DNA from: Alkalicoccus urumqiensis
GTDB lineage: Bacteria; Bacillota; Bacilli; Bacillales; Salisediminibacteriaceae
DNA: 64,000 nt
Assembly (NCBI RefSeq): GCF_002993335.1
Contig: NZ_PVNS01000010.1
Location: forward strand, 1-64,000
Direction of reading: 5' to 3'
Below, piece after piece: positions 48,552-60,775 of this stretch (position 1 is its first letter; each line of letters opens with the position of its first letter). Both the position numbers and the translations under genes were made by a program. A model generated the notes under the pieces. That model did no database searches and had not been told where the DNA came from. It was given only the letters and a program-made list of their open reading frames with translations.

Positions 48552-48580
48552 TTGCATTTCTTTGGGAGGTGCGCTAAAAT
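48552..48580 (+). promoter_or_regulatory. Promoter of the candidate 6S RNA
   Basis: TTGCAT (48552-48557), exactly 17 bases, TAAAAT (48575-48580). Start expected near 48587. Confidence 0.55.
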
Positions 48581-48586
48581 GAACCT

Positions 48587-48800
48587 GCAGTCACCAAAGG
48601 ATGTTATCAGCTATAAGGGTCCTGCGCTGTACGTGCTGACCGACATATTTTGAGCCAACATGTTCACCTCGGGAGTCTGACGTTTCCGGCCGATGGGCAG
48701 GCCTTGTACACAGAGGAAGTCCGGAAGCAGGAACAGGACACCCACCTGCCAACGCAGGTTCAAAGTGAGTGTGATGTGCGGCAGAATGGGATCCTTATAT
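48587..48800 (+). ncRNA. ssrS: Candidate 6S RNA
   Basis: A ~210-nt region with a promoter, no coding potential and end-to-end pairing: AAGGAT (48597-48602) with ATCCTT (48791-48796), CTGC with GCAG, TTTTGAGCC (48649-48657) with GGTTCAAA (48757-48764), plus an internal hairpin ACCTGC-CAAC-GCAGGT. The TTTTGAGCCAACAT segment resembles the conserved 5' arm of 6S RNAs (CCTGAGCCGATATTT in E. coli). In B. subtilis the 6S-1 gene sits after aspS, the same place. 6S RNA binds SigA-RNA polymerase. Confidence 0.55.
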
Positions 48801-48860
48801 TTTATAATGACATATCCCCGCATGACGGGAGGAAATCATATGGGAAGGATGCTTCGGTTA

Positions 48861-49142
48861 TTACCGGGCATCCTTCTTTACTGTCTGTGGAAGGAAAAAG
48901 CGGATATACGCGGCCGCATAACCGAAAGTGATACCGATCGACAGAGCTGTGGGAATCGAGAGCGGAGTAAACAGTGCGGCGGATGCGCCGAGAGAGGCGC
49001 CGGCGGAAAGGAACAGCGGAAGCCATTTCCCGGCATCCGGGGGCAGCCTGCCTGCCGTCTGCAGACAGGAAAGGCGCTTTAATACGAGCAGCACGACTGC
49101 CCCGGCGAAGAGAAGCGGTGCGGTGATGTATAGAATGTCCAT
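48861..49142 (-). CDS. Small membrane protein downstream of rarA
   Basis: A 93-aa protein with three hydrophobic helices (about 3-20, 38-58, 62-82) starting MDILYITAPLLFAGAVVLLV. AAAGGAG precedes ATG 49142, and it lies 14 bases beyond the rarA stop on the same strand, so it is likely cotranscribed. Its stop lies inside a hairpin (48845-48875). Family not recognised. Confidence 0.65.
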   Translation of the reverse strand: MDILYITAPLLFAGAVVLLVLKRLSCLQTAGRLPPDAGKWLPLFLSAGASLGASAALFTPLSIPTALSIGITFGYAAAYIRFFLPQTVKKDAR

Positions 49143-49155
49143 CCTTCTACTCCTT

Positions 49156-50484
49156 TCACCGGCCGCGTTTTTTCCGGTCGGCAAAGTAATCAAGACGCTG
49201 CTGGACTTTCTTTTCATATCCATTTGTTGACGGGGTATAGAACGTTTTCCGGAGAAGGTGATCCGGCAGGTACTGCTGGACCGCGTAATGATTTTCATAA
49301 TTATGCGGGTACAGGTATCCTTCTCCGTGACCGAGTTTCGACGCACCTTTATAATGGGCGTCGCGCAGGTGGACCGGCACATCGCCGGTTTTTTCGTTGG
49401 CAACAGTATCAAGTGCGCTGTCGATGCTTTTAATCACCGCATTGCTTTTCGGTGCCGTAGCCAGATACAGGGCAGCCTCGGCAAGCGGAATTCTCGCTTC
49501 CGGCATGCCGATAAATTCAACGGCATGAAAAGCGGCTTCAGCAACGAGAAGCGCATTCGGATCTGCCAGTCCGATATCTTCTGCGGCGTGAACGTAGAGA
49601 CGGCGGGCAATAAAGCGCGGATCTTCCCCGGCGTAGATCATTTTTGCCAGCCAGTAGACGGTAGCATCGGGGTCCGAACCGCGGATACTTTTAATGAACG
49701 CGGACGTTGTATCGTAATGGTTATCCCCCTGCTTGTCATACTGGAGCGTCCGCTTTTGGATGGACTGTTCGGCTGTTTCCGTATCAACGTGAATCACCCC
49801 GTCTGCATCCGGGTTCGTGGTTAATACCGCAAGCTCGAGTGCGTTCAACAGGGTTCTGGCATCACCTTGAGCCACATCAATTAAGTGGTCGCGGGCGGCC
49901 GGCTCCAGCGTGACGCTGTATCGGCCAAAACCCCGCTCGTCATCTTCCAGCGCTTCCGCAATGACTTCCTGCATATCTTCCTCTGTCAGCTTCTCCAGCC
50001 GGAACAGCCTGGAGCGGGAAAGGAGCGCAGAATTTACTTCAAACATCGGGTTTTCAGTCGTTGCTCCGATCAAAATAACCGTTCCGTCTTCCACATGGGG
50101 AAGCAGGGCATCCTGCTGATTTTTATTAAAGCGGTGGATCTCATCAATAAATAAGACCGTCTTCTGCTCTTCATAGGCAAGGCGGTCTTTTGCTTTCTGA
50201 ACAATTTCCTTTACGTCTTTGACGCCGGCCGTCACCGCATTCAGCTGTTCAAAGACAGCTGTCGAGGCACCTGCGATTACTCTGGCAAGCGTCGTTTTCC
50301 CGGTTCCGGGTGGTCCATGGAAAATCATGGCGGAAAGACGGTCTGCTTCGATTGCCCGGCGCAGCAGCGTGTCCGGGCCGATGATATGCTTCTGCCCTCG
50401 GATGTCGTCGAGCGTTCTTGGACGCATGCGGGAGGCGAGGGGGCCTCGGTTTGAGGCGGCGGCCCGCTGGCTGAACAAGTCCAT
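49156..50484 (-). CDS. rarA: RarA (MgsA), replication-associated recombination ATPase
   Basis: A 442-aa AAA+ clamp-loader-like ATPase. Walker A GPPGTGKTTLARVIAG and Walker [18 protein letters not shown] are clear, with sensor 1 LIGATTENP and a C-terminal tetramerisation domain (RDAHYKGASKLGHGEGYLYP). It acts at stalled forks with SSB. TAGGAGAG precedes the ATG. Known as YrvN in B. subtilis; divergent from the yczE-cymR operon as there cymR lies next to it. Confidence 0.94.
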   Translation of the reverse strand: MDLFSQRAAASNRGPLASRMRPRTLDDIRGQKHIIGPDTLLRRAIEADRLSAMIFHGPPGTGKTTLARVIAGASTAVFEQLNAVTAGVKDVKEIVQKAKDRLAYEEQKTVLFIDEIHRFNKNQQDALLPHVEDGTVILIGATTENPMFEVNSALLSRSRLFRLEKLTEEDMQEVIAEALEDDERGFGRYSVTLEPAARDHLIDVAQGDARTLLNALELAVLTTNPDADGVIHVDTETAEQSIQKRTLQYDKQGDNHYDTTSAFIKSIRGSDPDATVYWLAKMIYAGEDPRFIARRLYVHAAEDIGLADPNALLVAEAAFHAVEFIGMPEARIPLAEAALYLATAPKSNAVIKSIDSALDTVANEKTGDVPVHLRDAHYKGASKLGHGEGYLYPHNYENHYAVQQYLPDHLLRKTFYTPSTNGYEKKVQQRLDYFADRKKRGR

Positions 50485-50580
50485 ACGTATCTCTCCTAAC
50501 AGGTGAAGTGCGTTCCTATTGCAATTTTAGCTTAACCTCGTTAGAATGCAATAGGTTGGGCGTACCCGGGCTCCGGAGTA

Positions 50581-50589
50581 TGCTATAAT
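50581..50589 (+). promoter_or_regulatory. Extended -10 promoter for the yczE-cymR-iscS-mnmA cluster
   Basis: TGCTATAAT, a perfect extended -10, placing the start near 50596. No -35 resembling consensus is found at 17 bases. Confidence 0.6.
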
Positions 50590-50627
50590 GGTCGTGAAAT
50601 GGAATGGATGGAAGTGGGGAAAAACGG

Positions 50628-51269
50628 ATGAATCAGACACCGAAAATGCGCGTGTTCCGCTGGAGTATTTTTTTTCTCGGTGTGATGGTGATGAGCCTCG
50701 GTATTGCGCTGATGATACGGGCAGAACTCGGCAGCGCACCGTGGGATGTGCTTCATATCGGTCTCCAGCAGCACCTCGGCCTGACGGTTGGCACATGGAC
50801 GGTGATTATGGGATTTGTCCTGCTTGCAGCCTCCTATGTAATGACGAGAATTCTGCCGCAGGCCGGAGCGTGGATGAACATGCTGTTTGTCGGTGTGTTC
50901 GTCGATCTATTTCTTCTCGTTCTGGAAACGCCGGCAGGGCTTTTCGGCAGAGGACTTATGCTTACGGCAGGGATTCTCATTATGGGGTTCGGCATTGGGC
51001 TTTATATTTCGCCGCGGTGCGGAGCAGGCCCCCGGGACAGCGTTATGCTGGCTGTTTCCGAAAAAACAGGAGCGACAGTGGCGCGCGTACGGATTTATAT
51101 GGAAGTGCTCGTCCTTGCAGCCGGATGGCTGCTCGGAGGGCCGGTATTTATCGGAACGATTTTATTCAGCCTGACGATCGGCCATGTCACCGGATACTCG
51201 CTCGTTCTCTGTACCCGGTGGATGGATCGATGGACAGAAAGAGGGATGCCGCTTGAAAATATCAACTAA
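50628..51269 (+). CDS. YczE/YitT-type integral membrane protein
   Basis: A 213-aa protein with five or six membrane helices and the family motifs GIALMIRAELGSAPWDVLHIG and GLYISPRCGAGPRDSVML. Members are uncharacterised; YczE has been linked to bacillaene or surfactin-related phenotypes in Bacillus, from memory. ATG 50628 is chosen because a start eight codons upstream would leave almost no leader. It overlaps cymR by 17 bp, so the two are coupled, a pairing not found in B. subtilis. Confidence 0.78.
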   Translation: MNQTPKMRVFRWSIFFLGVMVMSLGIALMIRAELGSAPWDVLHIGLQQHLGLTVGTWTVIMGFVLLAASYVMTRILPQAGAWMNMLFVGVFVDLFLLVLETPAGLFGRGLMLTAGILIMGFGIGLYISPRCGAGPRDSVMLAVSEKTGATVARVRIYMEVLVLAAGWLLGGPVFIGTILFSLTIGHVTGYSLVLCTRWMDRWTERGMPLENIN

Positions 51270-51672
51270 AGGACGCTACGGGCTGACGATTATGATCGCC
51301 CTTGCCAAAAAACATGGAGAAGGCCCGACTTCCCTGAAGTCGATTGCCAAAGACCACAATTTATCCGAACACTATCTGGAGCAGCTGATCGCGCCGCTCC
51401 GGAATGCCATGCTTGTAAAAAGTGTGCGTGGAGCCTACGGCGGCTACATGCTCGGGAAGGATCCGGAAACCATTACGGCAGGAGATATTATCCGTGTCCT
51501 TGAAGGCCCGATTACGCCGGTGGAGATTATTGACGATGAAGAGCCTGCCAAGCGTGATCTGTGGATAAAGATCCGCGACGCTGTCAAAGAAGTGCTCGAT
51601 TCCACAACGCTTGAGGATCTGGCCAATTACGAGGGTGACGGGGCACAGGATAATTATATGTTCTACATTTAA
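51253..51672 (+). CDS. cymR: CymR, Rrf2-family master regulator of cysteine metabolism
   Basis: A 139-aa Rrf2 regulator beginning with TTG, read as MKISTKGRYGLTIMI, followed by SLKSIAKDHNLSEHYLEQL, SVRGAYGGYMLG and ITAGDIIRVLEGPITPVE. Nearly identical in layout to B. subtilis CymR, and like it contains no cysteines, so no Fe-S cluster. CymR with CysK represses sulfur uptake genes when cysteine is plentiful. The start lies inside the 3' end of the membrane protein gene with GAGGG upstream. iscS follows after 30 bases. Confidence 0.93.
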   Translation: MKISTKGRYGLTIMIALAKKHGEGPTSLKSIAKDHNLSEHYLEQLIAPLRNAMLVKSVRGAYGGYMLGKDPETITAGDIIRVLEGPITPVEIIDDEEPAKRDLWIKIRDAVKEVLDSTTLEDLANYEGDGAQDNYMFYI

Positions 51673-51702
51673 CGCCGGAAGCGGCGGGGGAGGAGAGAGA
51701 TT

Positions 51703-53965
<2,263 letters not shown>

Positions 53966-53975
53966 CTGCAGGAGG

Positions 53976-54005
53976 AAGCTCCGCTGTATAAACGGCGGGG
54001 CTTTT
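53976..54005 (+). terminator. Terminator after mnmA
   Basis: AAGCTCCGC pairs with GCGGGGCTT (one T-G pair) over 10 bases, then TT. The T run is short. Confidence 0.6.
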
Positions 54006-54043
54006 GCCAATGCAATATTCACTTCAAGAAAAGAGGGGTTCGG

Positions 54044-54715
54044 ATGGATTTAAATGAAAAGGCAGTCCATGAAATGCAGGAAGGAAATATTGAAGAAGCA
54101 GCGAAACTGTTAAACGAGGCGATCGAGAAAAATCCGGAAGATGCGGTGGCATTTACAAATTTCGGCAATCTCCTCGCCGGCGTCGGTGAAGAGGACCGCG
54201 CCGTGACGTTTTACGCAAAAGCGATTGAGATCGATGAAACGGTCGGCGCCGCGCATTACGGGCTGGCGAACCTGTATTACAATCAGGAAGACTATAAAAA
54301 TGCGATCGCCTCGTACCAGAAGGCGCTCGGTGAAGGACTGAACGAAAGCGATGTGTACTACATGCTCGGCATGTGCCACTTCCAGTCCGGCGATGTGCTC
54401 CGGGCACTGCCTCACCTGAAAACGGCAGCGGAGGATGCGCCGGAAGATATTGATGCGCAGTTCCATTATGGCCTGGCTCTCGCTCAGGCGGAGGAAATTG
54501 ACGAAGCAAAGAAACAGTTTGAAAAAGTAACGGCCATGGAGCCGGAACATGCTGATGCGCTGTTTAATCTCGGTGTCGCATACGCGTACAAGGATGATGC
54601 AGAAGGAGCCCTCGCCCGCTTTAACGAGGCACTGGCGGTGCAGGAGGATCATGCCCTTGCAGCAAACGGGAAAAAGCAGATGGAAAAAATTCTGGAAGAG
54701 GGCACCGGAGAGTAG
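54044..54715 (+). CDS. yrrB: TPR-repeat protein (YrrB-like)
   Basis: A 223-aa all-helical protein with six tetratricopeptide repeats of 34 residues, for example AHYGLANLYYNQEDYKNAIA and ALFNLGVAYAYKDDAEGALA, each ending in a Pro- or acidic-rich turn (NPEDA, APEDI, EPEHA). It is a scaffold for protein contacts; the partner is unknown. AGAGGGG precedes ATG 54044. Located between mnmA and recD2 as YrrB is in B. subtilis. Confidence 0.9.
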   Translation: MDLNEKAVHEMQEGNIEEAAKLLNEAIEKNPEDAVAFTNFGNLLAGVGEEDRAVTFYAKAIEIDETVGAAHYGLANLYYNQEDYKNAIASYQKALGEGLNESDVYYMLGMCHFQSGDVLRALPHLKTAAEDAPEDIDAQFHYGLALAQAEEIDEAKKQFEKVTAMEPEHADALFNLGVAYAYKDDAEGALARFNEALAVQEDHALAANGKKQMEKILEEGTGE

Positions 54716-54724
54716 GGAGGGACC

Positions 54725-57028
54725 ATGATGGAGGACAAACCATATATCCAGGGGGAACTCCTCCATCTGATCTACCATCAGGAGGACTCTCTTTATACGG
54801 TGGCGAAAATTAAGGTAGATAAAGCATCCGACGGCCTCCGGGAGAAAGAGGCGGTTGTCGTCGGCATGATGGCACGGCCCGACCGGGATACCACGTACAT
54901 TTTTCATGGATACCCGACCGATCATCCCCGCTTCGGCCGCCAGTTTAAGTTTGAGACGTATGAGAAAAAAACACCGGATACGAAGCAGGGACTGATCACC
55001 TACTTCTCAAGCGACCGTTTTCCAGGCGTCGGAAAGAAAACAGCCGAGGCCGTCGTAGAGACATTCGGCACCGGAGCCATCTCTGAAATTCTGGCCAGGC
55101 CGAGCAGATTGTCGGAGGTTCCGAAGCTGGACGGAGAAAAAGCAGAGATCATTCATCAGCAGCTGGTCGAGGATCAGGGGATTGAAGAAGTACTTATGAA
55201 GCTGCACGAATATGGATTCGGATTGAAGCTTGCTGTCAGTATATATCAGGCGTATAAAACCGAAGCACTGCAGGTCATTGAAGAGAATCCATACCGCATG
55301 GTCGAGGATGTAACAGGCGTCGGCTTTGTCCGTGCCGACCAGATCGGCCGCGGCCAGGGAATTACCGGAGAGCATCCCGACCGTCTGAAAGCTGCCGTGC
55401 TGTTTACGCTCCAGGAGCAGTGCCTGAATGAAGGGCATGTGTACATGAAAACAGAAACAGTCATTCAGGCTGCCCTTTCGCTGCTTGAACAGGGAAGTAC
55501 CGAGCCGGTGGAGCCGCTCCGCATCGCCGATGTCATTGTCGAGCTGGGCGAAGAAGAGAAGCTGATCCTTGTGGATGAGCGGATGTACATACCGTCCCTT
55601 TTCTTCGCTGAACAGGGGATTGCCACAAGCATCAGCCGGCTCAGTGAGCAGCCGGTGGAGGCGGACTTTCCCGAGTCGGAAATCCTTAAAGCCGTAGGAG
55701 ACGTCGAGGAGAAACACAGCGTTTCCTACGCCTCCTCCCAGCGGGAAGCGATTGAAACGGCGCTTTCCTCCCCAATGATGATGCTGACAGGAGGACCCGG
55801 CACCGGGAAAACGACGGTCATTCAAGGCGTCATTGAAGTATACGCTTCGCTTCACGGGCTCTCGCTGTCCAGAGAAGACTACAGCGGAAGCAGGGAGCCG
55901 TATCCATTTCTCCTTGCAGCTCCAACCGGCCGCGCAGCGAAACGGATGAAAGAATCGACCGGCCTGCCGGCTTCGACGATTCACCGGCTGCTCGGCTACA
56001 AAGGCGTAGAGGAAGAAGGGTACGAACACGATGAAGAAACGCCGCTTGAAGGGCGGCTGTTAATTCTGGACGAAATGTCGATGGTGGATACGTGGCTTGC
56101 CAATCAGCTGCTGCGGGCGGTGCCTTCCGGGATGCAGGTCGTTATCGTCGGGGATGAGGACCAGCTCCCTTCTGTCGGACCCGGACAGGTATTGACGGAT
56201 CTGCTTCAGGCCGGCCGGATGCCGATCGTCCGGCTCACGGATATTTTTCGTCAGTCGGAGAACTCCGAGATCATTACGTTTTCCCACCAGGTCAAGCAGG
56301 GGCTGCTTCCTGAACAAATTGATCAATCCAGTGATGACCTCCGCTTTTTTCCGGCCCGGCCGGATACGGTCGTGGATGCTGTCTGCAAAATATGCAGTGG
56401 TGCCCTGGCCAAAGGGTACGCTGCCCGCGATATTCAGGTGCTTGCCCCGATGTATAAAGGGCCGGCCGGTATCGATCAGCTGAATCTTTCTCTGCAGGAG
56501 CTGTTTAACCCAAAGCAGGAGCGGACGAAGGAAATCACATTCGGCGATCTTTCCTACCGCGTCGGGGACATGGTGCTTCAGCTTGTAAATAACTTGGAGG
56601 AAAACGTCTTTAACGGTGACCGCGGCGAAATTGTCGCTATTTTAACGGAGAAAGAAACGGCTGACAAACAGCTGCAGCTCGTCATTTCGTTTGATGGTAC
56701 AGAAGTAACATACGGCAGGGCAGATCTCACCCAGATCACCCATGCGTACTGCAGCTCGATTCATAAAGCGCAGGGCAGCGAGTACCCGATTGTCATCATG
56801 CCGGTCGTCCGGAGCTACTACCGGATGCTCCGGCGGAAGCTTATTTATACCGGTATCACCCGGGCAAAACAGTTTCTCCTTCTCTGCGGAGACTGGGAGG
56901 CCCTGTCGATGGCTGTGGAATCCAGCAGAGAGCTGGAGCGGAATACGACGCTTGTAGAGAGACTGACAGGAGAGGGAATTCCGACGATTGAAGAGACAGT
57001 TGACACCAATGCCGGCAACTCTCTATAA
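54725..57028 (+). CDS. recD2: RecD2, SF1B 5'-3' DNA helicase
   Basis: A 767-aa RecD-like helicase. An N-terminal OB domain and helix-hairpin-helix repeats ([26 protein letters not shown]) precede the motor: Walker A LTGGPGTGKTTVI, Walker B LLILDEMSMVD, motif III VGDEDQLPSVGPGQ, and motif VI YTGITRAKQFLLL. It acts in mismatch and recombination repair without RecBC. Its last codons contain the -10 of the alaS promoter. yrrD and the gln transport genes that follow in B. subtilis are absent. Confidence 0.93.
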   Translation: MMEDKPYIQGELLHLIYHQEDSLYTVAKIKVDKASDGLREKEAVVVGMMARPDRDTTYIFHGYPTDHPRFGRQFKFETYEKKTPDTKQGLITYFSSDRFPGVGKKTAEAVVETFGTGAISEILARPSRLSEVPKLDGEKAEIIHQQLVEDQGIEEVLMKLHEYGFGLKLAVSIYQAYKTEALQVIEENPYRMVEDVTGVGFVRADQIGRGQGITGEHPDRLKAAVLFTLQEQCLNEGHVYMKTETVIQAALSLLEQGSTEPVEPLRIADVIVELGEEEKLILVDERMYIPSLFFAEQGIATSISRLSEQPVEADFPESEILKAVGDVEEKHSVSYASSQREAIETALSSPMMMLTGGPGTGKTTVIQGVIEVYASLHGLSLSREDYSGSREPYPFLLAAPTGRAAKRMKESTGLPASTIHRLLGYKGVEEEGYEHDEETPLEGRLLILDEMSMVDTWLANQLLRAVPSGMQVVIVGDEDQLPSVGPGQVLTDLLQAGRMPIVRLTDIFRQSENSEIITFSHQVKQGLLPEQIDQSSDDLRFFPARPDTVVDAVCKICSGALAKGYAARDIQVLAPMYKGPAGIDQLNLSLQELFNPKQERTKEITFGDLSYRVGDMVLQLVNNLEENVFNGDRGEIVAILTEKETADKQLQLVISFDGTEVTYGRADLTQITHAYCSSIHKAQGSEYPIVIMPVVRSYYRMLRRKLIYTGITRAKQFLLLCGDWEALSMAVESSRELERNTTLVERLTGEGIPTIEETVDTNAGNSL

Positions 57029-57029
57029 T
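57000..57029 (+). promoter_or_regulatory. Promoter of alaS inside the recD2 3' end
   Basis: TTGACA (57000-57005), 18-base spacer, TATAAT (57024-57029), both perfect. The recD2 stop TAA (57026-57028) lies in the -10. Confidence 0.85.
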
Positions 57030-57035
57030 GAGTGA

Positions 57036-57274
57036 AGAATGAGGTCGAATGCGAAGACGGAGACGAGGCAGCAAAGCCCCTGGCCAGAGAGAAACTTCCC
57101 CGGCTGAAAGAAGTTTTGCAGGAAGAGGGCTGCCGGCTGCTCCTGAGTGCAGGCAAAAACCTGCCGGACGGCACCCGTTATGTGCTTAGAGAGGCAGACG
57201 TCGTCTGTAATCAGGGTGGTACCGCGGTAATCAATCTCGTCCCTATGTCCAAGGACAGGGGCGGGATTTTTTTG
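57036..57274 (+). ncRNA. T-box riboswitch controlling alaS
   Basis: Leader with a CCAGAGAG bulge and GGCTGAAAG distal loop of Stem I, specifier GCT (Ala, 57136-57138) followed by GCTCCTGA, T-box AGGGTGGTACCGCGG (57213-57227) and terminator TCGTCCCT with AGGGGCGGGA followed by T7. The variable base U pairs with discriminator A of tRNA-Ala, so specifier and acceptor contacts agree. This makes it a useful internal control for the hisS leader. Confidence 0.92.
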
Positions 57275-57324
57275 TGGTGCGCTCCCCGTCTAGTGAATGC
57301 GGCCCGAAAAAGGAGGAAATGGTC

Positions 57325-59958
57325 ATGAAACAACTTACATCCGCACAGGTCCGACAGATGTATCTGGACTTTTTCAAAGAGAAAGGGCATGCCGTGGAGC
57401 CGAGTGCTTCACTTGTACCGCACGAAGATCCATCACTTCTGTGGATCAACAGCGGCGTGGCAACGCTGAAAAAATATTTTGACGGACGGGTCATTCCAGA
57501 TAACCCGCGCATCGTCAACGCGCAGAAATCCATCCGCACCAATGATATCGAAAACGTTGGAAAAACAGCGCGCCATCATACGTTTTTTGAAATGCTCGGC
57601 AACTTCTCCATCGGCGAATATTTCAAAAAAGAAGCGATTGAATGGGCGTGGGAATTTTTAACGAGCGAACGCTGGATTGGATTCGATCCGGAAAAGCTTG
57701 CCGTCACCATTTATCCGGAGGATGAAGAAGCGTACAAGCTCTGGCATGACATGATCGGTCTTCCGGAAGAGCGGATCATCCGTCTGGAAGAAAACTTCTG
57801 GGATATCGGAGAAGGTCCATGCGGGCCGAACACCGAAATTTTCTACGACCGCGGCCCGGCCTACGGGGATGACCCGGACGATCCGGAAATGTATCCGGGT
57901 GGTGAGAACGAGCGTCACCTGGAAATCTGGAACCTCGTTTTCTCCCAGTTCAATCACAATCCGGATGGAAGCTACACACCGCTTCCAAAGAAAAACATTG
58001 ATACCGGAATGGGTCTGGAACGGATGGTTTCGGTCATTCAGGATGCGAAAACGAACTTCGACACGGATCTGTTCATGCCGATTATCCGGGAAACCGCGTC
58101 GATTTCCGGAGAAGATTACGGCAGTTCAGCGGAGAAGGACACGGCATTTAAAGTCATTGCCGACCACGTCCGTACCGTGACATTTGCCGTCGGTGACGGG
58201 GCGCTTCCATCCAACGAAGGCCGCGGCTACGTTCTCCGCCGTCTGCTGCGCCGTGCCGTCCGCTATGCGAAGGTACTCAACATTCACGAACCGTTTATGT
58301 ACCGTCTCGTACCGGTGGTCGCCGAAGTCATGCATGAATTTTATCCGGAAGTAGAAGGGCGCTCGGAGTTTATTCAAAAAGTCATGAGAAACGAAGAGGA
58401 ACGTTTTCACGAAACGCTTCAGGACGGCCTGGCTATGCTCCACAAAGTCATGGAGGAAGCGAAAAAAGAAGGGCGCACGACGGTTTCCGGGGAAGCGATT
58501 TTCAAGCTGTACGACACGTACGGATTTCCGGCGGATCTGACGGAGGAATATGTGGAAGATGCGGGCCTCAAAGCCGATTCCGAAGGCTTCAGAGAAGAAA
58601 TGGAAAAGCAGCGGGCCCGTGCGCGCGCAGCACGTCAGGAATCAGGATCCATGCAGCAGCAGGATGAAGTTCTCGGTGCGATTACCACGCCTTCCACGTT
58701 CGTCGGCTATGATCAGCTGGAGGTAACAACGAACGTCGCCGCAGTTGTGCGTGACAAAGAGCAGACCGACGTCGCCCAGGCAGGGGAAACCGTTCAGCTG
58801 ATGCTCGAGAAAACCCCATTCTACGCGGAAAGCGGCGGTCAGGTGGCAGATATCGGTACGATCGAAGCGGATCAACTGCTCGTGCGCGTACAGGATGTGC
58901 AGAAAGCGCCGAACGGGCAGCACCTGCATACAGTACTGATTGAAAAGGGAACGCTTCACAGCGGCCAGGAAGTAACAGCAGCTGTATCCGGAGAGGTCCG
59001 TCAGGCGGTCGTGAAAAACCATACGGCGACCCACCTTCTGCACCAGGCACTCAAAGACGTTCTGGGCGACCATGTCAATCAGGCCGGCTCTCTCGTAGAG
59101 CCGAATCGTCTGCGTTTTGATTTCTCACATTTCGGGCAGGTAACAGAGACAGAGATGGAAGAAATTGAACGGATCGTTAACGAAAAAGTCTGGGCGGCGA
59201 TCCCGGTTGACATCTTTGAGACGTCACTGGACCAGGCAAAAGAAATGGGTGCGATGGCTCTGTTCGGCGAGAAATACGCGAGTGATGTCCGCGTGGTTAA
59301 ACTGAGCGATTACAGCCTGGAGCTGTGCGGGGGCTGTCACGTCCGTTCCACGGCGGAAATCGGACTGTTCAAGCTCGTTTCAGAAGGCGGCATCGGTGCA
59401 GGAGTCCGCAGAATTGAGGCTGTCAGCGGACAGAAGGCATACGAGTTCCTGAATGCCCGTGTGGAAAAGCTGAAGCAGACGGCGCAGCTGGTTAAAGCAT
59501 CGGTGGATGACGTGCCGGAACGTGTCCAGCAGCTGCAGCAGCAGCTGAGAGACAAGGAAAAAGAAAACGAATCGCTGACAGCGAAAATCGGTCAGCTGCA
59601 GGCAGGCAGTCTTCTGGACGAAGCAGAAGAAATCAATGGTGTGCGCGTACTGTATAAAAAAGTTAACGCTCAGGACATGAATGCCCTCCGCAGCCTGGCT
59701 GACTCACTGAAAGAGAAAATGGACTCCGGCATCCTTGTCCTTGCTTCGGTGAATGGACCAAAGGTGAGTATTGTCGCCGGTGTATCGAAAGATCTGATCA
59801 GTGAAGGGTACCACGCAGGAAATATCGTGAAAGAAGTAGCTTCACGCTGCGGAGGCGGCGGAGGCGGCCGTCCGGATATGGCCCAGGCCGGCGGGAAAAA
59901 GCCGGAGCTTGTCGACGAAGCACTGAATGCGGTACCGCACATTCTCCGTGAAGGATAA
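57325..59958 (+). CDS. alaS: AlaS, alanyl-tRNA synthetase
   Basis: An 877-aa class II synthetase. N-terminal core with [36 protein letters not shown] and [17 protein letters not shown]; editing domain with [11 protein letters not shown] and [13 protein letters not shown] metal motifs; coiled coil; and a C-Ala domain with the glycine-rich [21 protein letters not shown] 57325 has AAGGAGG nine bases upstream. Regulated by the preceding T-box. Confidence 0.96.
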   Translation: MKQLTSAQVRQMYLDFFKEKGHAVEPSASLVPHEDPSLLWINSGVATLKKYFDGRVIPDNPRIVNAQKSIRTNDIENVGKTARHHTFFEMLGNFSIGEYFKKEAIEWAWEFLTSERWIGFDPEKLAVTIYPEDEEAYKLWHDMIGLPEERIIRLEENFWDIGEGPCGPNTEIFYDRGPAYGDDPDDPEMYPGGENERHLEIWNLVFSQFNHNPDGSYTPLPKKNIDTGMGLERMVSVIQDAKTNFDTDLFMPIIRETASISGEDYGSSAEKDTAFKVIADHVRTVTFAVGDGALPSNEGRGYVLRRLLRRAVRYAKVLNIHEPFMYRLVPVVAEVMHEFYPEVEGRSEFIQKVMRNEEERFHETLQDGLAMLHKVMEEAKKEGRTTVSGEAIFKLYDTYGFPADLTEEYVEDAGLKADSEGFREEMEKQRARARAARQESGSMQQQDEVLGAITTPSTFVGYDQLEVTTNVAAVVRDKEQTDVAQAGETVQLMLEKTPFYAESGGQVADIGTIEADQLLVRVQDVQKAPNGQHLHTVLIEKGTLHSGQEVTAAVSGEVRQAVVKNHTATHLLHQALKDVLGDHVNQAGSLVEPNRLRFDFSHFGQVTETEMEEIERIVNEKVWAAIPVDIFETSLDQAKEMGAMALFGEKYASDVRVVKLSDYSLELCGGCHVRSTAEIGLFKLVSEGGIGAGVRRIEAVSGQKAYEFLNARVEKLKQTAQLVKASVDDVPERVQQLQQQLRDKEKENESLTAKIGQLQAGSLLDEAEEINGVRVLYKKVNAQDMNALRSLADSLKEKMDSGILVLASVNGPKVSIVAGVSKDLISEGYHAGNIVKEVASRCGGGGGGRPDMAQAGGKKPELVDEALNAVPHILREG

Positions 59959-60083
59959 GCCTGGCAGAACACTCGGGAAAAGAAATCAGCGCGCTTTCCT
60001 ATACAAGCCCGTGGAAACGTACTAGAATAGAGATAGACAGTAAACATTTCCATTCCAAGGAAGGCAGGAGTGATTGAAGTCCC

Positions 60084-60350
60084 ATGGATAAAACAATGAA
60101 GTTTAATTTCAATGAGGACGATTCGATGGATAAGCAGGTACGTGACGTCCTGCTCAGTGTCCACGGATCGCTGGAGGAAAAGGGATATAACCCTATCAAT
60201 CAGATCGTCGGCTATCTCCTGTCAGGAGATCCAGCATATATTCCGAGGCACAATGATGCCCGGACGCTGATCCGGAAGATGGAGCGCGATGAAATAATTG
60301 AAGAGCTGGTCCGGTCCTACCTGGACCGGGAGCAGAAGGAGTCAGAATGA
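60084..60350 (+). CDS. yrzL: IreB-family regulatory phosphoprotein (YrzL)
   Basis: An 88-aa protein beginning [19 protein letters not shown] with [32 protein letters not shown]. Enterococcal IreB is phosphorylated on N-terminal threonines by a PASTA kinase; T4 sits in the matching position. It overlaps ruvX by 4 bp and begins the conserved yrzL-yrrK-yrzB block after alaS. Confidence 0.92.
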   Translation: MDKTMKFNFNEDDSMDKQVRDVLLSVHGSLEEKGYNPINQIVGYLLSGDPAYIPRHNDARTLIRKMERDEIIEELVRSYLDREQKESE

Positions 60351-60763
60351 AAGTAATCGGACTGGATGTCGGAACAAAAACGATCGGTGTGGCAGTCAGC
60401 GATGCCCTCGGCTGGACGGCGCAGGGGGTCAAGACGATTCACCGCACCGATATAGAATCCGACATGGCCGAGCTCAAAGCGCTGATTAAAGAGCATGAGA
60501 TCAGCTCGGCAGTGGTCGGCCTGCCAAAAAACATGAACGGAACGATCGGTCCCTCCGGAGAGCTGTGCGAGGCTTTCGCAGAAACTTTCCGCGAACAGAC
60601 CGGACTTCCGGTCGAAATGTGGGATGAACGGCTTACCACGATGGCTGCGGAGCGGATGCTCGTCAGCGCCGACGTCAGCCGGAAAAAACGTAAAAAAGTA
60701 ATCGATAAAATGGCGGCAGTGATGATTCTGCAGAGTTATCTGGACCGTCAGTCCAATATGTAA
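60347..60763 (+). CDS. ruvX: YqgF/RuvX, RNase H-fold pre-16S rRNA nuclease family
   Basis: A 138-aa RNase H-like protein with the first acidic residue in [31 protein letters not shown] in the middle and [14 protein letters not shown] toward the end. Formerly called a putative Holliday junction resolvase; E. coli YqgF processes 16S rRNA 5' ends. ATG overlaps the yrzL stop (ATGA). Named YrrK in B. subtilis. Confidence 0.93.
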   Translation: MKVIGLDVGTKTIGVAVSDALGWTAQGVKTIHRTDIESDMAELKALIKEHEISSAVVGLPKNMNGTIGPSGELCEAFAETFREQTGLPVEMWDERLTTMAAERMLVSADVSRKKRKKVIDKMAAVMILQSYLDRQSNM

Positions 60764-60775
60764 GGAGGCTAAAAT

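Noticed and set aside
48706-48725. RNase P-like GAGGAAGTCC segment
   Set aside because: Short resemblance to the rnpB GAGGAAAGTCC motif only; the surrounding RNA is about half the needed length and lacks other P RNA motifs.
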